A stretch of DNA of 64,000 nt from JAFGDI01 sp963667715. GTDB taxonomy: Bacteria; Planctomycetota; Phycisphaerae; Sedimentisphaerales; SM23-30. The number at the start of each line of letters is the position of its first letter. The first letter of the stretch is position 1. The notes under the pieces were generated by a model that saw only the letters and a program-made list of their open reading frames with translations, was not told the origin of the DNA and did no database searches. A program made the translations under genes and the position numbers. This document shows positions 51,223 through 58,318 of this stretch, one piece after another. The stretch lies in the NCBI GenBank assembly GCA_963667715.1, contig OY763926.1, positions 1,736,001 through 1,800,000 of the forward strand, read 5' to 3'.

Positions 51223-53307
51223 ATGATGAAAGCTGTATTTACCTGTTTTTTATCGCTGATGATTGCGTCAGTGTGTCTGGCTAAAGCTCAGGTAGTAAAT
51301 TCTGGTTTTGAAGCGATGACCATGAATACAGAGACTGAAAAACTGGAGCCCGACAACTGGACCAGTTATATTCCATCTCAGGTAACGGTGTATTTCGCTG
51401 CAAAAACCGATTATGTCTACTCTGGTACGTATTCTTATAAAATTGCCGCTCGTAACGGCTATGGAATGATCTATCAGGAAGTGTCAAGTGGTTTTAATCC
51501 GGGTGAAACTTACAGCCTGTGGTTGTATGGTAAAGGCGATACCAATGGCGGCTGGATTATGGATGAGCCTGGTGATCAGGTTGATGTATATATCAAGTTC
51601 AAAGATGCTTCTGGTGCCCAGATCGGTCAGGAAGAAAGTCTTATCCTGTTTGATACTGACCCTGAAACCCAAGCTCCATTACTGGATTCTACCGAATGGC
51701 TGAAGTCTCCGGTTATCCAGTTTACTGTTCCTGATGGTACTGCATCGTTCCTGGTGAAGATCAGAAGCGTTGACGGCACACCAGATGGTAATAATAATGA
51801 TGGTACTTCTATCTATCTTGACGATATCACTATGGACGTACTGCCTCTTGCCACTAAAAATCCAACTCCGGCTGATAATTCAATTGAACAGCCTGCCTCT
51901 GATCTGGTTTTTAGCTGGGAACCGGGTGATGACCCATATTTTGCCGGTACTCCAAACAGTGATATCACTGGTTACTACCTCTACGTTGATGTTTACAATG
52001 TATCTAGTGACCCAGGTGAGCCGAATGGCTTTGATGAACCGAATAACCCGATCATTACACCTATCGCAGTAGATTCAACTGAATATCCTGCTGATGGTAT
52101 CGACTATGGCTACGATAAGAAAGTCTATTGGAGAGTCGATGAGAGTATAAATGGTTCTTCACCTTATAGCACCAGTACTGTTGCTGGTACATGGTGGTCA
52201 TTCTATACCGAAAGCTCATTCCCGGAAGTTTCTACTCAGCCGCAGGATGTTGATATTGTTGCAGGTGAGTCCGGTCAGATGACTATTGCAGTATTTACTT
52301 CTGATTATCCAGTAGTAATGTATGAATGGTATAATTATAATGACGAGCTCGTTCTCTCTGGCAGTGATGCTGACACTCTGACATTTGAAAATGCCGCAAC
52401 TGGCATTTCTGGTAATTATTACTGTGTGTTAACTAATAGTCAGGGTAAACAGACTACCAGTGAAGCAGCCTTCCTGCGTGTTAAAGGTATTCTGCTTGAC
52501 TATAGTCTGGATAATGATCTTAGCGACTCTGCCAGCGGCTTTGACGGCACAGCTACAAACCTCGACCCGAATTTCCCTGTTACGATCACTTATGATCCAA
52601 GCGGTGTAAGTGGCAGTGCAGCTGTCTTTGATGGCGAAAGCTACTCTAATCTTGGTAAAGAAGCGTTTCCAAATAGCCGTCAGGGTCTTGACGCTGGTAC
52701 TATTGTATGCTGGTTCAAAAAAGATACCACGGAAACTGGTACAGTAATGTCATGTTATAATAACGATCTGACCACATGCTTTAACCTGTCTTTGCAGACT
52801 TCTGAGAAATTATACTTCTTTATCAGAGCTGAAACCCATGCATTTACAACTGTAGAGGCTACAGTTCCTGGTATATATGATGGCCAGTGGCATCAGGTTG
52901 TTGCGACATATGAAAATGGCAGTGACACTGTTCTCTATCTTGATGGTGAAGAGATTGCTTCTGCTGGCGGTCTTGGTGAAAATGATGTATTTGCTCCATG
53001 GACTTATTCAATGGTCATTGGTGCCGGTAATACTCGTGGAACTATCGCAGATCCATATGTTGGTATGCTCGATAACATAGTGATGTACAATTATCCGCTG
53101 ACCAATAAGCAGGTGCTTGATACTTATAATGACTATGCGGCGGTAACAAAATCACTTTGTATTGAAGCCTATGCTTCTACCTTTGACCTGGCCGGCCCGG
53201 GTGGTGTTGGCCCTGAATATGCCGACTGTAGGGTAGATATGCTGGACTTTGCCGCAGTTGCCCAGGCATGGCTGGATTGTGGTTTGTATCCAGAATGTTT
53301 TGAATAA
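51223..53307 (+). CDS. Secreted carbohydrate-binding-like protein with Ig, LamG and dockerin-like modules
   Basis: This 694-aa protein is preceded by a strong AAGGAGG ribosome site. The signal peptide ends near residue 20 (VCLAKA). Module 1 (~22-210) is a jelly-roll-like domain (VNSGFEAM, YSYKIAARNGYGMIYQE, SLWLYGKGDTNGGW, DVYIKFKDASGAQIG). Then come a fibronectin/Ig-like linker (~215-335) and an Ig-like domain (~340-425, YYCVLTNSQG). LamG follows (~430-640: GTIVCWFKKDT, DGQWHQVVATYENG, LYLDGEEIA). The dockerin-like end (~645-694) has DLAGP, DCRVDMLDFAAVAQAWLDCG. Module 1 recurs in the PEP-CTERM protein at 53681. A substrate-binding role in the polysaccharide locus is inferred. Confidence 0.85.
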   Translation: MMKAVFTCFLSLMIASVCLAKAQVVNSGFEAMTMNTETEKLEPDNWTSYIPSQVTVYFAAKTDYVYSGTYSYKIAARNGYGMIYQEVSSGFNPGETYSLWLYGKGDTNGGWIMDEPGDQVDVYIKFKDASGAQIGQEESLILFDTDPETQAPLLDSTEWLKSPVIQFTVPDGTASFLVKIRSVDGTPDGNNNDGTSIYLDDITMDVLPLATKNPTPADNSIEQPASDLVFSWEPGDDPYFAGTPNSDITGYYLYVDVYNVSSDPGEPNGFDEPNNPIITPIAVDSTEYPADGIDYGYDKKVYWRVDESINGSSPYSTSTVAGTWWSFYTESSFPEVSTQPQDVDIVAGESGQMTIAVFTSDYPVVMYEWYNYNDELVLSGSDADTLTFENAATGISGNYYCVLTNSQGKQTTSEAAFLRVKGILLDYSLDNDLSDSASGFDGTATNLDPNFPVTITYDPSGVSGSAAVFDGESYSNLGKEAFPNSRQGLDAGTIVCWFKKDTTETGTVMSCYNNDLTTCFNLSLQTSEKLYFFIRAETHAFTTVEATVPGIYDGQWHQVVATYENGSDTVLYLDGEEIASAGGLGENDVFAPWTYSMVIGAGNTRGTIADPYVGMLDNIVMYNYPLTNKQVLDTYNDYAAVTKSLCIEAYASTFDLAGPGGVGPEYADCRVDMLDFAAVAQAWLDCGLYPECFE

Positions 53308-53321
53308 TATCAATTTGTAAC

Positions 53322-53335
53322 CATGAACGGTTACA
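53322..53335 (-). promoter_or_regulatory. LacI-family-like palindrome, site 1
   Basis: The minus strand reads TGTAACCGTTCATG, one base away from the TGWAANCGNTNWCA pattern of LacI/CcpA-type operators. It is inside the left arm of the MITE-like element. Confidence 0.3.
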
Positions 53336-53512
53336 AAAGGTAGTAAGGATGCAAGGAAGAAAGGATGTAAGATAAAGTTGATAGTAGGCCAGAATTAGAT
53401 AATTATCTAGTTATTGACATAAAAGTAAAAAACAGATGAATTATTTAATTAGCCTGACCGCTAAGCGGTCAATCCGGCCCTTTCAACCTTACTTCCTTAC
53501 AACCTTTCCTCC

Positions 53513-53532
53513 TGTAACCGTAAGCGGTTACA
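53513..53532. promoter_or_regulatory. LacI-family-like palindrome, site 2
   Basis: TGTAACCG-TAAG-CGGTTACA is a perfect 8-bp inverted repeat. Its minus strand begins TGTAACCGCTTACG, one base from the LacI-type pattern. It lies 149 nt upstream of the PEP-CTERM gene start. Confidence 0.35.
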
Positions 53533-53680
53533 ATTGTTTTAGATTGAGTTAATCTTCGGCAGGTCTTATTTTGCTAAGATCTGCCGAAGTATGGTTATTA
53601 GATGTAACTATTACAGCAAAGCTTGTTACTTACTGTTTGGTTACGATATGTATGCGTTATTTGACTTTAGGAGGTCGAAA

Positions 53681-54343
53681 ATGAAGAAATTACTTATGAT
53701 CATGTTGTGTTTTATCACATCAGCCGCTAGTGCAAATCTGCTTGTTAATTCTGGTTTCGAATCTATGTCGGGCGATCCGCTTGCCCCGGATAGCTGGTCA
53801 CAGTATAAAGGCACCGGTGCTACTGTTTATTATGCTGCTAAAACCGATGTTGTCTATGATGGTGTTTATTCTTATAAAATAGCTGCCAGAAACGGCTATG
53901 GTATGCTGCACCAGACAATTGACGGCATAACCGGCGGCGAAGCCCTTAGCTTCTGGCTCTATGGTAGAGGTGATACCAATAGCGGCTGGCAGATGAATGA
54001 GCCGGGCGATAAGGTTGATGTCTTTATTAAGTTCAAAGATGCCAATGGAAACCAGATCGGCGCTGAGCTTGATATGGTACTTTTTGATGCTGACGAAGAA
54101 ACTGATACTCCTATCCTTGCCGAAGATCAATGGCTGAAATCTTCTGTTCTGAGTTTTGTAACACCTGAAAACACTACTCAGCTGCAAGTTAAGATCCGTT
54201 CTGTTGATGGCAGTGTTGATGGCGGTAAAGTTGATGGTACAAGCGTTTACCTTGATAATGTTACTATTGTGCCAGAACCGGCAACTATGTCGATGCTTGC
54301 TGTTGGTGGCCTGATAGGTGCCTTGCGTCGTCAGCGTAAATAA
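53681..54343 (+). CDS. PEP-CTERM sorted protein with the same N-terminal module as the gene at 51223
   Basis: This 220-aa exported protein starts at the ATG at 53681, 5-6 nt after a strong AGGAGG; an upstream in-frame ATG at 53591 lacks a ribosome site. The signal peptide ends near residue 19 (TSAASA). The body (~20-193) is closely related to residues ~22-210 of the 51223 protein (VNSGFESM, SYKIAARNGYGM, FWLYGRGDTNSGW, DVFIKFKDANGNQIG, KIRSVDGS). The C-terminus is a PEP-CTERM signal: VPEP, a hydrophobic stretch (SMLAVGGLIGAL) and RRQRK. An exosortase elsewhere would cleave and anchor it. Confidence 0.87.
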   Translation: MKKLLMIMLCFITSAASANLLVNSGFESMSGDPLAPDSWSQYKGTGATVYYAAKTDVVYDGVYSYKIAARNGYGMLHQTIDGITGGEALSFWLYGRGDTNSGWQMNEPGDKVDVFIKFKDANGNQIGAELDMVLFDADEETDTPILAEDQWLKSSVLSFVTPENTTQLQVKIRSVDGSVDGGKVDGTSVYLDNVTIVPEPATMSMLAVGGLIGALRRQRK

Positions 54344-54382
54344 GTTATAAATAGAAATACGATATTACTATTATCTATCGCA

Positions 54383-54420
54383 TGGTGGGCATATTCTTCG
54401 GAGTATGCCTGCCAATTTTT
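54383..54420 (+). terminator. Terminator of the PEP-CTERM gene
   Basis: TGGTGGGCATA and TATGCCTGCCA pair with two mismatches around a 10-nt loop (TTCTTCGGAG), followed by ATTTTT. It lies 40 nt past the stop. Confidence 0.65.
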
Positions 54421-54509
54421 AAGTATGTAAAAGAGTGAGTAGCAAAGTTTTTAGTAAGCGTTCACAGGAGTTGTATATCAAGTCTTGTATATGCGGAGCT
54501 TTAAATTAG

Positions 54510-54581
54510 GTCGCCTTGGCGACACCATAGCTTATTACTTATTTCTTTTTACTTATTACTGTAACCGTGTAAGCGGTTACA
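54510..54581. repeat. REP-like composite intergenic repeat, copy 1
   Basis: This consists of GTCGCC-TT-GGCGAC (54510-54523), then CCATAGCTTATTACTTATTT and further TTACTTATT words, then TGTAACCG..CGGTTACA (54560-54581). A related block at 61131-61273 has the same order: GC-rich short palindrome, CCATAGCTTGTT with TTACTTATTTCTTG words, and a GGTTACA palindrome. Confidence 0.45.
54568..54581. promoter_or_regulatory. LacI-family-like operator, site 3
   Basis: TGTAAGCGGTTACA fits the TGWAANCGNTNWCA pattern on both strands and is a near-perfect dyad. It ends 24 nt before the start codon of the FAD-oxidoreductase gene, a position where bound protein would block RNA polymerase. Confidence 0.45.
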
Positions 54582-54605
54582 TATTAAATTACTGGAGAGA
54601 ATGTT

Positions 54606-57600
54606 TTGAATAAGTCTATTAGATCTGCATCGTTATTACTGTTTTCATTTATGCTTTTATGTGGTTTCGTAAGAGCTGAAAACACGTATGATATTGTCGT
54701 TTATGGCGGAACCTGTTCTGGTATTACTGCCGCTATCCAGGCCAAACGCATGGGTAAGGATGTTATCCTTGTTTGTCCTGAAGAACATTTAGGCGGCCTT
54801 ACCGTAAGTGGTCTTGGATGGACTGACACTAAAGATACAAATTGTATCGGCGGTCTCTCCAGAGAATTCTACCATCGTATCTGGCAATACTACAACGACC
54901 CGGAAGCGTGGGTCTATCAAAGTCGCAGCTCGTATAATGTTGGCTGGCAGGCTGGTTCCGCTGTTCAGGAAAGCACCCAGACTATGTGGACTTTTGAGCC
55001 TCATGTTGCAGAAGAAGTCTTCCAGCATTGGCTTGACGAAGAAAATATCACCGTTGTACGTAACAGATGGCTCGACCGTTCAGAGGGTGGAGTAATTATG
55101 CAGGGTAATACCATCACAGCTATAAAAACGATGAGTTATAACAGCGATTTTGGCTTCTCTGCAGCTGAAACTTATAGTGCTAAAATGTTTATCGATACCT
55201 CATACGAAGGTGACCTTATGGCCGCTGCCGGTGTTTCCTACCGTATTGGCCGTGATAACAAAAACGAATATAATGAAACTCTAAACGGTATCTACTTCAA
55301 ATCTACTGATCTCAGCCCTTCAAAATCGCCGTACAAGAATATCGATCCATATGTTGTCCCCGGTAATCCTGACAGCGGCTATATCCGCCAGATCGAAGGT
55401 GAATTTAATGATCAGACACAAATAGGTAAAGCAGATGGCCGTTTACAGGCATTCAATTTCAGAATGTGTATGACTGATGTCAGCTCTAACAAGGTGCCGG
55501 TAGAGAAGCCGGCGGCCTATGATGAAAGAGATTACGAGCTGTTATTCAGACTTTACGAAGCTGGTCAGGACCCTGGGTTCACCGATCAGAGAATGCCTAA
55601 TCTCAAAACAGATAATAATAATAGTGGCCTGATGTCACTTGACTGGCCGGGCGGCAATTATTCTGCCAGTAATAACTGGATATATTCTGAAGCTGATTAC
55701 ACTGAGCGTATGAACTATGTCAAAAGGCAGCGTGACTATCAGCAGGGGCTGATATGGACTATGCAGTATCATCCGCGTGTGCCTTCAACATCTCGCAGTA
55801 AAAGGGTAAAGTGGGGTCTCCCTCTTGACGAATTTGCTGATAATGGCCATTGGCCGTATTTCTCTTATGTTCGTGAAGCTCGTAGATTAGAGGGCGAAAT
55901 GGTCATGACCGAGCATCATGTGAAAATGCACTCTGGCTATCAGGTAGAAGATTCCATTGGTCAGGGTTCGTATTCTCTCGATTCTCATGTCGTCAGACGC
56001 GTTGTGATTGATGGTGCCATATGGGATGAAGGCGGTTTTTACCAGTGGTGGAGTACTGGCTATCCTATCAGCTATAAGTCAATTGTTCCAAAACGCGAAC
56101 AGGCAGACAATTTACTCGTTCCTGTCTGTTTATCTGCCAGCCATGCAGCATTTGGTAGTATTCGTATGGAGCCTACTTATATGATTCTTGGTCAGTCTGC
56201 GGCCTCAGCTGCCGCACTAGCGATCGACTATGAATATGATATTCAGGATGTACCTTATGGTATGCTTAGAACTCAACTCCTCCATGATGGCCAGCGTCTG
56301 AAAGAAACCTTTACCGCTGATCGCAATTCAGTACTCTTAAACTTTGGTACTCAGATAAACGACAATAATGTTAGCCCTGCACATGCTGTTGGCAAGGTGA
56401 CAGGTACTAACTGGAATCTTATTACCGCTGATAAAAGCAGTGGCATAGTAACCGCCGATGGAATAGCTACTGCTTTGACTATCGATCTGGGAAAAACCCT
56501 GCCCAGCCAAAGTAGTATTGACTGGAACAGGCACGGCTTTGTAAACAGTAGCCTGGGCGATGATTTTAGCTCTGGGATTTACGCAGGAAATGCCAGAAGT
56601 GCCATTTTTGTTAACGATGGCAAAGGCAGCCATGTAGCTCTCGGTGTAAAGGTATCCGGTCTTAATAGTGGCGTATATGCTGTCTATGCCACCGCCAATA
56701 ATACCAATACCACAGCACACGATTCTTACAATGTGTATGCTTTTGAAACCGCAGCTTCTGCCGCCAGTACTGATTTCGATGGTCTTTCAGCTGCAGCATT
56801 GGTCAACAGCAAAGAAGATAGCTCCTGGATGTTCGATGAAAACTTTATTGCACCGATCGTATCTGTTGATAAAGGAAATGATCTTGTAATTGTAGTAGAG
56901 GGGCTTGCTGGTTCTGAATATCGGGCGTTTTTGAATACTGTGGAAATCGTACAGTTGGCAAGTTCGCCTCTGGCTCCTGTAGCTGTTATTGAACCTCAGA
57001 GCTTTCAGATAGACCTCTCTGGTCAGTCGAACGTTCAAAATGCCTCTTTTGATTTTGTATTTAAAAGTCCTTTACCGCCAGTGATAAACTGGTATAAGGT
57101 AAATGGCGATGATGATATTCTGCTTGTTGAAAACGAAGACTATTCTATATCAGGCCCTTTTTTTAGCGAAGATACCGGCGAGTATCTCACTACTCTAGCT
57201 ATTCAGAATATAAACGCCACTGATGCTGGCAGCTATTATTGTAGCGTTGAAAATGATGAAGGATTATATGTCTCAAAAACAGCTGATATTACTGTCTGCG
57301 AAATGATCGCCCATTGGAGTCTGAACTCAGCAGATTACCAGACAGGAAAGTATGTCGACCTTTCCGGCTACGGCAGGGATATGACAGTTAACGGCTCACC
57401 CGTCTTTGTCGATGGTGCAGATCAAATGCCGTCAGGGGCCCTTGGCCTTACTTCAACTAATGGTACCGGCACAATTGGTAACTGGGACCCACTGCAGGAT
57501 ACTGGTAAGTTCAGTATTGCCTGCTGGGTTTACTATACCGGTGGCAGTGATACTAGTATCATTGTTGATAAGTCAAACAGCTGGAATGCTTCTGATATGA

Positions 57601-58088
57601 TGTGGGTTTGGGGGATAAATCCCAATACCAACAAAATTAACTTTGTTGCCGCGGATTCTTCGGATTTCCAAACTCCAATAGACCCCGATATATTCGCTGC
57701 TAACCAGTGGCATCATCTTATTGTTACCTATGATTCTGATACCACGATCGCCCAGCTATATATCGATATGAAGCTGGTCAATAGCGGACAGGTGGTTATG
57801 GGCACTAAAAAGGATAGTATAATGCACTTCGGTATCGATGCAGGAAGTCGTTATTTCCATGGCAAATTGGATGATCTGAGAATATATAACTGTGTCTTGG
57901 ATGAACGCGGTATCCTAAATGCTTATAATGGAGCCGCTTTGAATAAGGCAAGTATCTGTTATTTAGATAGTTATGATAGTACTCTGGACCTTTCCGGCCC
58001 AAATGATTCCGCTGATTGCATTATTGATAGCTATGATCTCGCTGCTTTTGCTGGTAACTGGCTCAGTACCGGCAGTTATCCTCAGTAA
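54606..58088 (+). CDS. Secreted FAD-dependent oxidoreductase with Ig, LamG and dockerin-like modules
   Basis: This 1160-aa protein starts at TTG (54606) with GGAGAG 6 nt upstream; the nearby ATG at 54601 is out of frame. The signal peptide ends near residue 24. Residues ~27-580 are an FAD-oxidoreductase of the group often labelled xanthan lyase/FAD_oxidored in polysaccharide loci: dinucleotide motif VVYGGTCSGITAAIQAKRMGK, EEHLGGLTVSGLGWTD, a late ASHAAFGSIRMEPTYMILGQSAA block. A NPCBM-like domain (~590-790), an Ig-like domain (~800-900, YYCSVENDEG) and LamG (~905-1100) follow. The C-terminal dockerin-like end has DLSGP, DCIIDSYDLAAFAGNWL. The true reaction of this family is uncertain. It may oxidise a sugar or only bind it. 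Confidence 0.85.
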   Translation: MNKSIRSASLLLFSFMLLCGFVRAENTYDIVVYGGTCSGITAAIQAKRMGKDVILVCPEEHLGGLTVSGLGWTDTKDTNCIGGLSREFYHRIWQYYNDPEAWVYQSRSSYNVGWQAGSAVQESTQTMWTFEPHVAEEVFQHWLDEENITVVRNRWLDRSEGGVIMQGNTITAIKTMSYNSDFGFSAAETYSAKMFIDTSYEGDLMAAAGVSYRIGRDNKNEYNETLNGIYFKSTDLSPSKSPYKNIDPYVVPGNPDSGYIRQIEGEFNDQTQIGKADGRLQAFNFRMCMTDVSSNKVPVEKPAAYDERDYELLFRLYEAGQDPGFTDQRMPNLKTDNNNSGLMSLDWPGGNYSASNNWIYSEADYTERMNYVKRQRDYQQGLIWTMQYHPRVPSTSRSKRVKWGLPLDEFADNGHWPYFSYVREARRLEGEMVMTEHHVKMHSGYQVEDSIGQGSYSLDSHVVRRVVIDGAIWDEGGFYQWWSTGYPISYKSIVPKREQADNLLVPVCLSASHAAFGSIRMEPTYMILGQSAASAAALAIDYEYDIQDVPYGMLRTQLLHDGQRLKETFTADRNSVLLNFGTQINDNNVSPAHAVGKVTGTNWNLITADKSSGIVTADGIATALTIDLGKTLPSQSSIDWNRHGFVNSSLGDDFSSGIYAGNARSAIFVNDGKGSHVALGVKVSGLNSGVYAVYATANNTNTTAHDSYNVYAFETAASAASTDFDGLSAAALVNSKEDSSWMFDENFIAPIVSVDKGNDLVIVVEGLAGSEYRAFLNTVEIVQLASSPLAPVAVIEPQSFQIDLSGQSNVQNASFDFVFKSPLPPVINWYKVNGDDDILLVENEDYSISGPFFSEDTGEYLTTLAIQNINATDAGSYYCSVENDEGLYVSKTADITVCEMIAHWSLNSADYQTGKYVDLSGYGRDMTVNGSPVFVDGADQMPSGALGLTSTNGTGTIGNWDPLQDTGKFSIACWVYYTGGSDTSIIVDKSNSWNASDMMWVWGINPNTNKINFVAADSSDFQTPIDPDIFAANQWHHLIVTYDSDTTIAQLYIDMKLVNSGQVVMGTKKDSIMHFGIDAGSRYFHGKLDDLRIYNCVLDERGILNAYNGAALNKASICYLDSYDSTLDLSGPNDSADCIIDSYDLAAFAGNWLSTGSYPQ

Positions 58089-58223
58089 TTCTGTGTGTTA
58101 ATTATGATTACAAGCTGTATTTTAATTGCTGTATTGTAACCTTTTGGGAAAAATTGATTTATTATAATCATCTAGTATTAGAATATTGTTTATTTGAATG
58201 ATGGCCCCTAATAAGTATAATTG

Positions 58224-58258
58224 ATCCCTGCATTGTAATGGCAGGGATTTTTGTTTTT
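58224..58258 (+). terminator. Strong terminator of the FAD-oxidoreductase gene
   Basis: ATCCCTGC (58224-58231) and GCAGGGAT (58241-58248) form a perfect 8-bp stem with a 9-nt loop, followed by TTTTGTTTTT. Confidence 0.85.
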
Positions 58259-58318
58259 ATTTAACTGGCTTATTTACAGAGAGTTGTAGTACTTTTGTTC
58301 ATTAACGGAGAATGTCTT

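Larger units (their letters stand above)
53315..53533. repeat. MITE-like element with imperfect ~55-bp terminal inverted repeats
   Basis: The left arm (53315-53370) begins TTGTAACC..ACGGTTACA and continues AAGGATGCAAGGAAGAAAGG. The reverse complement of the right arm (~53478-53533) begins TTGTAACC..ACGGTTACA and continues AAGGTTGTAAGGAAGTAAGG. About four fifths of the positions match by eye. The ~110-bp interior has no coding frame but holds the palindrome GACCGCT-A-AGCGGTC (53456-53470). It has no transposase, so it is read as a non-autonomous repeat or a large folded RNA element. Confidence 0.5.

Noticed and set aside
53591..53680. Upstream extension of the PEP-CTERM gene (MVIRCNYYSKAC...)
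   Set aside because: The strong AGGAGG and a proper signal peptide begin at 53681, and the extension would bury the signal peptide.
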